Below are positions 42,758-50,418 of a stretch of 64,000 nt of DNA, in pieces. The stretch is taken from assembly GCA_034667405.1 (NCBI GenBank), contig JAXDJX010000019.1, forward strand, positions 1-64,000, read 5' to 3'. A program made the translations under genes and the position numbers. Within the stretch, counting starts at the first letter, position 1. Each line of letters starts with the position of its first letter. Below the pieces are notes generated by a model. That model saw only the letters and a program-made list of their open reading frames with translations, made no database searches and had not been told where the DNA came from. This DNA comes from JANXVR01 sp034667405 (lineage in GTDB: Bacteria > Actinomycetota > UBA4738 > HRBIN12).

Positions 42758-43330
42758 CTACCGGGTCTGCTGCGTCGTGTCGGAAGAAGCGAACTGGCGA
42801 ACCAGCGTATCCATGAGTTTTGCGTAGGGCTCCCGGAATAAGAGCCATGCTTCCCAACCGTCTTCGCCCCGGAGCACCACGCCCGTCCATCGGTTGCTCA
42901 CGCCAGTGAACGAGACCTCCTTGAGGTCACGCACGGGGATACCGAACTCCTTCGCCCCGATGTACCGCCCATGTGTGCCGGGCATCCAGACGAACGAGTC
43001 CTTCTGCACCCACGCGTTGCCCGCCACCCACCCGATCGAACGGGGGATCCGGCCGAACGACGCGGGAGTCTCGAGGTCGATCTGCCGCATCCGCGGTACC
43101 CCAACGCTGCGCCCAACCACGAGGAACGCTCGCCCTGTCCCTCTGTGGGGCTCATGCCTTCGTCCCCGAACGGGAACGATAGCCTCGCCCGCGAACAGCA
43201 ACGCTACGGCGAGCGCGGCCGAGGCCACGACACCAACCAACCTCCAGGCGCGCCGTCGTCGCCGGATGGCGAGCCAGCTCCGTCGCTCATCGTCGCTCCC
43301 TGCACGAAACGTCGGCGTTTCGACGGACAC
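42758..43330 (-). CDS. Single-pass membrane protein with possible bacterial PH-like domain
   Basis: 190 residues from a GTG with GGAGG 6-7 nt upstream. A short cytoplasmic region with an Arg cluster (RRRRRAWR) is followed by one transmembrane helix (about 30-47). The C-terminal part (about 85-180) has a strand-rich pattern with SFVWMPGTHG, FGIPVRDLKEVSF, TGVVLRGEDGWEAWLLF and a final amphipathic helix, resembling bacterial PH domains. This is pattern recognition only. It is divergent from the DUF2330 gene. Confidence 0.7.
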   Translation of the reverse strand: MSVETPTFRAGSDDERRSWLAIRRRRRAWRLVGVVASAALAVALLFAGEAIVPVRGRRHEPHRGTGRAFLVVGRSVGVPRMRQIDLETPASFGRIPRSIGWVAGNAWVQKDSFVWMPGTHGRYIGAKEFGIPVRDLKEVSFTGVSNRWTGVVLRGEDGWEAWLLFREPYAKLMDTLVRQFASSDTTQQTR

Positions 43331-43449
43331 TCGGATCCTCCGGTCGTCGAGATACTTCCTCGCGCAGATGGGTTCAGTTCCAACCTAGGGGAACCATCCC
43401 GCGCCGATGGTACGTCGCATCCCCATCTTTCAGCCAAGGAGGGTGCTCC

Positions 43450-44511
43450 ATGCGGACACGACTCGGCTCTCGTGCGGCGGGAATGGCCATCGCGACGACG
43501 GTTCTCATCATCGGCTCGGCGGGCGGCGCACTCGCGTGTGGGGGGCTGATCGCTCCCAACGGCACGATCAGCCTCACCCGCACGACGACGCTCGCCGCCT
43601 ACCACGACGGCATCGAGCACTACATCACGTCGTTCACCTACGCGGGCGATGCCGCGGGTGATGTGGGCTCGATCGTTCCGCTTCCCGGTGTTCCCACCGA
43701 CGTCATCAAGGGCGGAGACTGGACCCTTCAGCGCCTGGAGCTCGAAGTGCATCCACCTGCGCCGTTCGCAGGTGCTGCCGTGGCCGCGAGCACTGCCGGC
43801 GCCGAGGTGATCCTTCGGACCACCGTCGACTCCCTGGACATCACCGTATTGAAGGGTGGCGCAATCGACGTCGGGACGTGGGCACGCGATCACGGATTCT
43901 TCCTGCCACCCGACGCGCCGGCGGTTCTGGACTTCTACGCGCAGCGCAGTCCCATCTTCATGGCGGTGAAGTTCAACGCGGAACGCGCCGCCGCCCAAGG
44001 TGTGAACCAAGGCGAGGGAACCCCGGTCGATGTCGTGATCCCCACCCCGCATCCGTGGGTGCCGCTCCGCATCCTCACCCTGGGCCAGGATCCAGACGCG
44101 CTGGTACAAGCGGACGTGTTCCTGCTGACCGACCGTCGGCCCTCGATGCTGCCGCAGACGATCGCACCGTCACGCGGCACCGGCCAGGAGGGTCTGATCC
44201 AGCGCGTGAGCGAACCGGCGTCTGCATCGCTCCTGAACGATCTGCGGCGGGACGACCGCATGTCCTGGGTCCCTCGCGAGATGTGGCTCACGTTCATCGA
44301 TGTCAACGCGAGGGCCGCCGACGTCACCCATGACCTGTCCATCGACGCCAGCGGTTACGGGCGGCCCGATCCGATCGCTGCCGGCTACGCGGCTCCCGAA
44401 CGGCTCGCCTCGACCTCGGCGACGCCCAGCATCATCGTGACACTCGCGATGCTCTCCGTTGGCGCAGTCCTCTTCGAGTCGCGACGACGCAGGCACCTTT
44501 CGGCGCGATGA
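43450..44511 (+). CDS. DUF2330 family exported protein
   Basis: 353 residues; AAGGAGG 7 nt before the ATG. N-terminal signal sequence ends in ALACGG (Cys30), which could act as a lipoprotein site or simply start the domain. The DUF2330 hallmark ACGGLIAPNGTISLTRTTTLAAYHDGIEHYITSF is clear. A C-terminal helix (about 327-345) followed by RRRRH would anchor it outside the cell. Function unknown. It overlaps the cupredoxin gene by ATGA. Confidence 0.85.
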   Translation: MRTRLGSRAAGMAIATTVLIIGSAGGALACGGLIAPNGTISLTRTTTLAAYHDGIEHYITSFTYAGDAAGDVGSIVPLPGVPTDVIKGGDWTLQRLELEVHPPAPFAGAAVAASTAGAEVILRTTVDSLDITVLKGGAIDVGTWARDHGFFLPPDAPAVLDFYAQRSPIFMAVKFNAERAAAQGVNQGEGTPVDVVIPTPHPWVPLRILTLGQDPDALVQADVFLLTDRRPSMLPQTIAPSRGTGQEGLIQRVSEPASASLLNDLRRDDRMSWVPREMWLTFIDVNARAADVTHDLSIDASGYGRPDPIAAGYAAPERLASTSATPSIIVTLAMLSVGAVLFESRRRRHLSAR

Positions 44512-44921
44512 TGCGGCGCCCCACGCTCCGGGCGGTTATGGCACTGATCGTCGCGGCCCCGGCGTGTGTCCGGGCGTCAGCGACTCCGGGGATCCGAAGC
44601 GTCACGATCACCATCCACTATTCGCAGTTCTCATTGAGCGATCTGACCGTCGCTCCTGGAGAGACCGTGCGATTCGTGGTGGAGAACACCGATCCCATCG
44701 ATCACGAGTTCATCCTGGGCGACCAGTACGTCCAAGACATCCATGAGAACGGGACGGAGGCACATCATCCGCCGAAGCCCGGCGAGATGACCATCCCGGC
44801 AGGCACCGCGCGGGTTACGACGTACACATTCCCCACCGCGCCCACCCAACTGATCTTCGCCTGCCACCTACCGGGGCACTACGCCTACGGGATGCACGGC
44901 TTGGTGTTCGTAGCGCCCTGA
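44508..44921 (+). CDS. Cupredoxin (plastocyanin/azurin-like), exported
   Basis: 137 residues. N-terminal signal sequence (about 1-25), then a cupredoxin fold. Type 1 copper ligands are all visible: His66 in DPIDHEF, Cys119, His124 and Met129 in CHLPGHYAYGM. It is probably an electron carrier or copper-binding protein outside the membrane. It is translationally coupled (ATGA) to the DUF2330 gene, so the two may act together. The partner redox enzyme is not in the window. Confidence 0.88.
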   Translation: MMRRPTLRAVMALIVAAPACVRASATPGIRSVTITIHYSQFSLSDLTVAPGETVRFVVENTDPIDHEFILGDQYVQDIHENGTEAHHPPKPGEMTIPAGTARVTTYTFPTAPTQLIFACHLPGHYAYGMHGLVFVAP

Positions 44922-44943
44922 TCCTGAAGACCTCCCCCGTCGA

Positions 44944-44970
44944 CGAGGCGAGTACTAATCATTCGCCTCG
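44944..44970. terminator. Bidirectional hairpin between convergent genes
   Basis: Perfect 8-bp inverted repeat (cgaggcga / tcgcctcg) with an 11-nt loop containing the minus-strand stop codon. It lies between the cupredoxin gene and the convergent unknown gene, so it can serve both. Confidence 0.55.
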
Positions 44971-45639
44971 GAGGGGACCCGAGGAACCCTGCCATGCAGC
45001 TGGAAGTGTGGGCGGCGTCTCCCAGCGGAAGTAGTTGCTGATGATGGCCAGGCAGAGGCCATGGTTGGGGCCGGGGATCGCACACGTGAGTTTGGTGTTG
45101 GATTCGGTGGGCTGGTTGGTGACCGCAACGACCCCGATCGTCGTCTCCGGTCCCCCGGAGGGGTCACCCGTACCGAATACGCCTGGCGGGTCCACGAACA
45201 CGGCGACCGTGGGACTCGGATGCGAGACGAGCTCGCCCTTGACAGGTTTCGTGGCGAGGTATCTGCAATAGCCACGAGGGAGGTGGATCGAGAAGAGCGA
45301 ACACACCGCCGATCCCATGGACGCGTGATCCTCCGTAACCGTCACGATCCCCTCTCGCATGCCGGGCGACCAGACGCTGAGGTAGAGGGAACCATCGCCA
45401 CCGACATCACCTTGGCAGATCGTCCACTCGCTTGGCGCCAAGACGCTCTGGAACCCGTCGCTGAACAACGAGAGCTGCGCGAGGGCGGCGTTCGATGCCG
45501 CAGGCGGCGCCAAAGGAGGCGGGGCCGAGGTTGTGGCTCGGGTCTCGGGGCCCAACGGGCATCTCACGACAGGAATCTGCGGCCGCCCCGGATCGGTGTC
45601 CGACCGACTCGCGGGCGAGTGACACGCGGACGAGAGCAT
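44959..45639 (-). CDS. Putative exported protein of unknown function; start uncertain
   Basis: 226 residues from the first available ATG, which reads MLSSACHSPAS. The mature region has six Cys (WTICQGD, SAVCSLF, RGYCRYL, LTCAIPG, GLCLAII and the N-terminal one) and a Pro/Ala-rich linker, fitting an exported, perhaps lipid-anchored protein. The frame upstream of the ATG continues open and encodes RRRFEGSRTLAATLAAAT, a signal-peptide-like stretch, but contains no ATG, GTG or TTG before the tRNA-Val gene. The start may be non-standard, or the gene may have lost its start. No family recognised. Confidence 0.6.
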   Translation of the reverse strand: MLSSACHSPASRSDTDPGRPQIPVVRCPLGPETRATTSAPPPLAPPAASNAALAQLSLFSDGFQSVLAPSEWTICQGDVGGDGSLYLSVWSPGMREGIVTVTEDHASMGSAVCSLFSIHLPRGYCRYLATKPVKGELVSHPSPTVAVFVDPPGVFGTGDPSGGPETTIGVVAVTNQPTESNTKLTCAIPGPNHGLCLAIISNYFRWETPPTLPAAWQGSSGPLRGE

Positions 45640-45748
45640 CGTCGCCGCGGCCAGGGTGGCCGCTAGCGTCCTCGAACCCTCGAAACGCCTGCGTGTCCCC
45701 GTGCTACGGCTTAAAGCGGACGGTGTCGCACCGGGTCGTCGTTTCGCG

Positions 45749-45823
45749 TGGTGGGCGATGGAGGATTTGAACCTCCGACCTCTTCCATGTCAAGGAAGCG
45801 CTCTCCCCCTGAGCTAATCGCCC
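45749..45823 (-). tRNA. tRNA-Val (GAC)
   Basis: 75 nt including encoded CCA. Acceptor GGGCGAT/ATCGCCC, D arm AGCTCAGGGGGAGAGCG, anticodon stem CTTCC/GGAAG with loop TTGACAT (anticodon GAC), T arm GGAGG/CCTCC. Forms a cluster with tRNA-Cys and tRNA-Gly, an order common in Actinobacteria. Confidence 0.95.
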
Positions 45824-45866
45824 GTGCGGCGTATCGAGGGTACAGCCTGAAGGCCGTGTGGTGCAG

Positions 45867-45937
45867 AGGCGGGGACCGGAATCGAACCGGTGTGCGAGGC
45901 TTTGCAGGCCTCTGCCTAACCACTCGGCCACCCCGCC
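45867..45937 (-). tRNA. tRNA-Cys (GCA)
   Basis: 71 nt, CCA not encoded. Acceptor GGCGGGG/CCCCGCC with discriminator U (the Cys identity base), anticodon stem GAGGC/GCCTC with loop CTGCAAA (anticodon GCA), T arm CCGG TTCGATT CCGG. 43 nt upstream of tRNA-Val(GAC). Confidence 0.95.
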
Positions 45938-46113
45938 GGGTGTGCGCGGGCCAGTCTATCGAAGGACACGCGAACGACTCGGGGGACATCGCGGCAGCGG
46001 ACCTAAGCCACAGCCGCATCCATTCGGAAGGTAAACCGTGTACCGCTTGACCGATGCGCCCAGAGGAGTGCCCCGCTACCTTGGCACACCCCACGAACGG
46101 AAGGATCCCCCTG

Positions 46114-46413
46114 ATGGCCCCCACGACGGAAGCGGCACCGGAGCGCATCTACATCTTGCAGCACCGCGACCGCAGCGGCCTGCGAGCCCGTCTGTCGGAG
46201 CAGGCCACGCCAGCCCCTCGTCCGATGGAGATCGACGTCGAACTCCGCGCCGCGATGCTCGAGAGAGAACGCCAAGACAGGCACGGACGCGGTGGGCAAT
46301 TCTGGAGCGGTGCGGCGCGGAACCTCGCCCGTCTCCCCGGGGGCAGCCAGATCTCAGGATCGTCCGCGCTGGATACCCTGGATCTCACCGGAAGGTCTTT
46401 GCACCTGCGCTGA
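46114..46413 (+). CDS. Small orphan protein between tRNA-Gly and tRNA-Cys
   Basis: 99 residues from an ATG with GAAGGA 8 nt upstream. Composition is Arg/Ala/Leu-rich with no Cys, no signal and no membrane segment; the middle (MEIDVELRAAMLERERQDRHGRG) is probably helical. It runs antisense to the flanking tRNA genes and ends just before the tRNA-Gly 3' end. No family recognised. A longer start at 46054 has no SD. Confidence 0.5.
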   Translation: MAPTTEAAPERIYILQHRDRSGLRARLSEQATPAPRPMEIDVELRAAMLERERQDRHGRGGQFWSGAARNLARLPGGSQISGSSALDTLDLTGRSLHLR

Positions 46414-46417
46414 GATC

Positions 46418-46492
46418 TGGAGCGGACGACGGGATTCGAACCCGCGACCCCCACCTTGGCAAGGTGGTGCTCTACCACTGAGCCACGTCCGC
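46418..46492 (-). tRNA. tRNA-Gly (GCC)
   Basis: 75 nt including encoded CCA. Acceptor GCGGACG/CGTCCGC, discriminator U, anticodon stem CCACC/GGTGG with loop TTGCCAA (anticodon GCC), T arm GCGGG TTCGAAT CCCGT. First gene of the tRNA-Gly/Cys/Val set in the transcription direction. Confidence 0.95.
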
Positions 46493-46542
46493 GCTGTGCG
46501 CCCCATGGTAGTTGGACGGGCACGAAGGCTTCAACCACAGAC

Positions 46543-46977
46543 CTACGAGGAGCCGGTGGAGCCGAATCCGCCCTCTCCACGCGCGCTCTCCGGCAGATCC
46601 TTCACCCACACCGGCGCCACGACCGGCACGGCAACCAGCACCAGCTGCGCGATACGGTCCCCCACCGCGATCTCCACGGGCGTCGATCGATCCAGGTTCA
46701 CCATCGCGCACATCACCTCGCCGCGGTAGCCCGCATCGATCAACCCCGGAGTGTTGGCCACGGTGAGGCCGTGTTTCGAGGCCAACCCCGATCTGGGAAG
46801 CACCAGCCCCGCATGCCCGTCGGGGATCGCGACAGCCACGCCGGTAGGGACCATCGCGCGCTCCCCCGGCGCGATGGTGAGGGCGATCGTCGATCGCAAA
46901 TCTAGCCCGGCGTCGCCGGGGTGCTGGGCCTGGGGCAGCGCGGCCCCTTCGGTCAGTCGACGGAACGGAAGGTCCAC
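46543..46977 (-). CDS. dut: dUTP diphosphatase Dut
   Basis: 144 residues, GTG start. Trimeric dUTPase motifs are complete: motif 1 PGDAGLDLRS, motif 2 GLVLPRSGLASKHG, motif 3 GLIDAGYRGEV, motif 4 RIAQLVLV, and motif 5 GEGGFGSTG at the flexible C-terminus. It keeps uracil out of DNA and supplies dUMP. It follows the VOC gene by 2 nt. Confidence 0.96.
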   Translation of the reverse strand: MDLPFRRLTEGAALPQAQHPGDAGLDLRSTIALTIAPGERAMVPTGVAVAIPDGHAGLVLPRSGLASKHGLTVANTPGLIDAGYRGEVMCAMVNLDRSTPVEIAVGDRIAQLVLVAVPVVAPVWVKDLPESARGEGGFGSTGSS

Positions 46978-46979
46978 GG

Positions 46980-47348
46980 TTAGACCGGTTCGACGAGTTC
47001 GATGCGGTTGCCGAACGGATCGCGAACGTAGCAGCGGCGGTAGTTCTCGAGCTGGACGGAATCCACCACGCGGTAGCCCGCCTCATCGATCCGTGCCCGC
47101 AGGCTCTCTAGTCCGTCGACCAGGAAGGCAGGGTGGGCCTTGTGCGCCGGCTGGAACTGCTCCTCGACGCCCAGGTGGACCTCAAGGCCACCGCGGCGGA
47201 ACCACACGCCACCTCGGGGAGCAAGCTGGGGCGGCTTCTCCACCTGGCTCAGACCCAGGACGTCCGCGTAGAACTTCACCGCGGCGGCCTCCTCGCCGGG
47301 CGGCATCGCGAGCTGCACATGGTGCAGGCTCTCGAGTTGCCCCTCCAT
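46980..47348 (-). CDS. VOC-superfamily (glyoxalase/bleomycin-resistance-like) protein
   Basis: 122 residues with paired beta-alpha-beta-beta-beta motifs. The likely metal ligands are His in LHHVQLAMP, His in LEVHLGVEE, and Glu in FGNRIELVEP. FYADVLGLSQVEKP is the usual first-half loop. The substrate is not predictable. It directly precedes dut and is 75 nt from nrdJ, with a terminator between. Confidence 0.87.
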   Translation of the reverse strand: MEGQLESLHHVQLAMPPGEEAAAVKFYADVLGLSQVEKPPQLAPRGGVWFRRGGLEVHLGVEEQFQPAHKAHPAFLVDGLESLRARIDEAGYRVVDSVQLENYRRCYVRDPFGNRIELVEPV

Positions 47349-47373
47349 CGTGCGTTCCTTCCCCTCAACGCAG

Positions 47374-47398
47374 AACGGGCCGGGGGACCCGGCCCGTT
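47374..47398 (-). terminator. Terminator hairpin after nrdJ
   Basis: Perfect 11-bp stem (aacgggccggg / cccggcccgtt) with a 3-nt loop starting 26 nt after the nrdJ stop. No T-tract follows on the minus strand, but the stem is very stable. Confidence 0.7.
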
Positions 47399-47423
47399 CG
47401 CTGTCTTACCGGATGGGGAGATT

Positions 47424-50189
47424 CTACGAGCAGCCGCTCGTAGAACCACAACTGGAGCAGACGTAGCACGATCCCGCCGGCTGCATCTTGGAACCGCACG
47501 AGTAGCAGAGCGGAGCGTCCAGGATCCTCGCCGACTGCCGCTCGGTGATCTCGATGGGTTGGGACATCTTCGGTGGCTCAGGCGCCTGCAACAGATCCTC
47601 GGACTCGCCGGCTTGGAGTTCGCCGAGCTTCTGGGCAGCCTCGGCCAGGGCCGTCTCTTTCCGCTCAGAGATCGAGCGGATCCCGAGTCCCTCCCGGGTC
47701 TCCTCGCTCAAATGATCGAGGGCGAGACGCCGGAACGTGTAGTCCAGGAGCGATGAGGCGAACCGGATGTCCGGGTCGTTGGTCATCCCCGACGGTTCGA
47801 ACTTCATGTTGATGAACTTCGACACGAAGGTCTCCAGTGGCACCCCGTACTGCAGCCCGATGGAGATGGCGATCGAGAACGCATCCATCACTCCCGCGAG
47901 CGTCGAACCCTGCTTGGACGTCTTGAGGAAGATCTCTCCCAGGCCATCGTCGGGGTAACTACCGGCCGTGATGTAGCCTTCGGCATCCCCCACCGCGAAC
48001 GACGTGGTTCGGCTGGGGCGCGACATCGGCAGGCGCTTGCGGACCGGGGTGGCTAGCGTTGCGGGCTCGCCCGCATCCGCGGTGGCCGACTTCTTCTTGT
48101 CGGCCGACAGCGGCTGTGCAACCTTGCAGTTGTCGCGGTAGATGGCGACCGCTTTCAGCCCGAGCTTCCAGGATTCGATGAAGAGCTGCTCCACCTCTTC
48201 CACGGTCGCCGACTCCGGCATGTTCACCGTCTTGGAGATGGCACCCGAGATGAACGGCTGTGCCACAGCCATCATCCGAACGTGCCCCATGTAGTGGATG
48301 GGCTCCGCTCCCATCGCCGTATCGAACACGGAGTAGTGCTCGGACTTCAGGTGCGGCGCATCGACAACCGAGTTGTGTTCGGCGATGTACCCGACGACGT
48401 CGTCGATCTGCCCAGCGTCGTAGCCGAGCTTGTCCAGCGCCCGCGGCACCGTCTGATTGACGAACTGCATGGTGCCACCGCCGACCAGCTTCTTCGTCTT
48501 CACGAGCGCCAGTTCGGGCTCGATGCCCGTGGTGTCGCAATCCATCATCAGGCCGATGGTGCCCGTGGGCGCCAGCACGCTGGCCTGTGCGTTGCGGTAG
48601 CCGTGCTTCTCGCCCAGGCTGATGGCCTCGTCCCACGCGTTCTTGGCTGAGGACAGGAGCGCCTCTGGCACGATGTCGCCGTCGATCGTGTCCACGGCCG
48701 CGCGGTGCTTGCGGATGACGCGGAGCATGGCGTCGGCATTCGGTCGGTAGCCCTGGAACGGACCCATGGCGTCGGCGATCTTCGCGCTGGTTCGGTACGC
48801 GTGGCCGGTCATGAGCGCGGTGATGGCTCCGGCCCACGCGCGCCCACCGTCGGAGTCATACGCGAGCCCCCGCGCCATGAGGAGGGCGCCGAGGTTCGCG
48901 TATCCGAGGCCGAGCTGGCGGTAGGCCCGTGCGTTCTCACCGATCTTCTCGGTGGGGTAGCTGGACTCACCCACCAGGATCTCCTGCGCGGTGAAGACGA
49001 CCTGGACCGCGTGCTTGAAGCTGGCCACGTCGAAGTTGCCCTCGTCGTCCAGGAACTTCATGAGGTTCAGCGATGCCAGGTTGCACGCGCTGTTATCCAG
49101 GTGCATGTACTCCGAGCACGGGTTGGAACCGTTGATCCGTCCGCTGGCCGGGCACGTATGCCATTCGTTGATGGTGGTGTCGTACTGCATGCCGGGGTCG
49201 GCGCACTGCCACGCGGCCTCGGAGATCTGCCGCATGAGGTTCCGTGCGCGGACGGTGTGCACGGTCTCGTCGGTGGTGATGGCCTTGAGCTTCCAATCCT
49301 GATCCTGCTCGTACGCCTGCATGAACGCATCCGTCACGCGAACGGAGTTGTTCGCGTTCTGATACTGGATGGAGGCGCTGTCTTTGCCGTCGAGGTCCAT
49401 GTCGAACCCGGCGTCGCGCAGGGCGCGGGCCTTCTGCTCTTCGTTGGATTTGCACCAGATGAAGTCCTCGACGTCGGGGTGATCGACGTTGAGGATGACC
49501 ATCTTCGCGGCGCGCCGTGTCTTGCCGCCGGACTTGATGGTCCCGGCGGAGGCGTCGGCCCCGCGCATGAAGCTCACTGGACCCGAGGCGGTTCCGCCCC
49601 CGGCCAGCGTCTCCTTGGACGAACGGATCTTCGACAGGTTGATCCCCGAACCCGAGCCGCCCTTGAAGATGGTGCCTTCTTCCACGTACCAGTTCAGGAT
49701 CGAGCTCATGTGGTCGTCGACCGCCAAGATGAAGCACGCTGAGCACTGCTGCGGGGTGTCGGGGACGCCGACGTTGAACCAGACCGGAGAGTTGAACGCA
49801 GCCTTCTGCGTGACGATGAGGTGGGTCAGTTCGTCGGCGAAGATCTGCGCGTCGTCCTTAGTGGCGAAGTACCCGTTCTTCTCCCCCCAGCCCCGGATCG
49901 TGTCGACGACCCTGCCGGCGAGCTGACGAACGGAGGTTTCGCGCTGCGGCGTGCCCAGGGTTCCGCGGAAATACTTCTGCGCGACGATGTTCGTCGCGTT
50001 CTGTGACCAGCTCTTCGGGAATTCGACATCCCGCTGTTCGAACGCGTTGCCACCCTCCTTGAAGTTCGGGATGACCGCGTCGCGGGTCTCCCATTCGACA
50101 TCCTCGAACGGGTGGTGTCCCTCGCTGGTGAAGTACCGCTTGAAGGTCAATCCCTCCCGGATGACCTCCACATCCCCCTTGTTCGCCAT
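47424..50189 (-). CDS. nrdJ: Adenosylcobalamin-dependent (class II) ribonucleotide reductase NrdJ
   Basis: 921 residues. Reduces ribonucleotides using a B12-derived radical, independent of oxygen. Visible are the substrate/active-site regions (FNSPVWFNVG with the CSACF Cys, GGSGSGINLSKIRS, NPCSEYMHLDNSACNLASLNL, and a late TGTIGLMMDCDTTGIEP) and the C-terminal TSCPD/zinc-like end CYSCGSKMQPAGSCYVCSSCGSTSGCS carrying the redox Cys pairs. The message probably starts from the promoter at 50280-50308 and carries a leader with three DnaA-box-like repeats. nrdR is upstream on the same strand. Confidence 0.96.
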   Translation of the reverse strand: MANKGDVEVIREGLTFKRYFTSEGHHPFEDVEWETRDAVIPNFKEGGNAFEQRDVEFPKSWSQNATNIVAQKYFRGTLGTPQRETSVRQLAGRVVDTIRGWGEKNGYFATKDDAQIFADELTHLIVTQKAAFNSPVWFNVGVPDTPQQCSACFILAVDDHMSSILNWYVEEGTIFKGGSGSGINLSKIRSSKETLAGGGTASGPVSFMRGADASAGTIKSGGKTRRAAKMVILNVDHPDVEDFIWCKSNEEQKARALRDAGFDMDLDGKDSASIQYQNANNSVRVTDAFMQAYEQDQDWKLKAITTDETVHTVRARNLMRQISEAAWQCADPGMQYDTTINEWHTCPASGRINGSNPCSEYMHLDNSACNLASLNLMKFLDDEGNFDVASFKHAVQVVFTAQEILVGESSYPTEKIGENARAYRQLGLGYANLGALLMARGLAYDSDGGRAWAGAITALMTGHAYRTSAKIADAMGPFQGYRPNADAMLRVIRKHRAAVDTIDGDIVPEALLSSAKNAWDEAISLGEKHGYRNAQASVLAPTGTIGLMMDCDTTGIEPELALVKTKKLVGGGTMQFVNQTVPRALDKLGYDAGQIDDVVGYIAEHNSVVDAPHLKSEHYSVFDTAMGAEPIHYMGHVRMMAVAQPFISGAISKTVNMPESATVEEVEQLFIESWKLGLKAVAIYRDNCKVAQPLSADKKKSATADAGEPATLATPVRKRLPMSRPSRTTSFAVGDAEGYITAGSYPDDGLGEIFLKTSKQGSTLAGVMDAFSIAISIGLQYGVPLETFVSKFINMKFEPSGMTNDPDIRFASSLLDYTFRRLALDHLSEETREGLGIRSISERKETALAEAAQKLGELQAGESEDLLQAPEPPKMSQPIEITERQSARILDAPLCYSCGSKMQPAGSCYVCSSCGSTSGCS

Positions 50190-50218
50190 GTACCGCGCCC
50201 CCTTCCGATCCGTGCAGT

Positions 50219-50249
50219 TGTGGATGACCTGTGGATAGCCTGTGGATGA
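50219..50249. promoter_or_regulatory. Three DnaA-box-like sequences in 11-bp phase
   Basis: TGTGGATGA (50219-50227), TGTGGATAG (50230-50238) and TGTGGATGA (50241-50249), each 8/9 to the DnaA box TGTGGATAA. Start-to-start spacing is exactly 11 bp, so all sites face the same side of the helix. They lie 30-60 nt before the nrdJ ATG, inside its predicted leader. Confidence 0.6.
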
Positions 50250-50279
50250 CTTACAACCGTGTCATTCGCAAGCTCCGGG

Positions 50280-50308
50280 ATTGTGTCCCTCCGGAGCCCC
50301 GAGGTCAA
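50280..50308 (-). promoter_or_regulatory. Candidate nrdJ promoter
   Basis: TTGACC (50303-50308 on the minus strand) and CACAAT (50280-50285) are separated by exactly 17 bp. A second TTGACA lies at 50329-50334 without a good -10. The expected start would leave a leader of about 80 nt. Confidence 0.5.
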
Positions 50309-50336
50309 GATGTCGTGGCAGGAAAGTTTGTCAACC

Positions 50337-50348
50337 ACTACAGGTAGT
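50337..50348. promoter_or_regulatory. NrdR-box-like palindrome
   Basis: ACTACaggTAGT-type palindrome: CTA-N4-TAG half-sites as in the NrdR box consensus (acaCwAtATaTwGtgt). It adjoins the upstream TTGACA. NrdR boxes usually occur in pairs; no convincing second copy was found nearby. Confidence 0.5.
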
Positions 50349-50418
50349 ATCTCACCTCGGCAGCCATATGAGCGAAATGGCTCGATGGAGCTACCGAAAC
50401 GACGTTCCCAGGGCGTGG

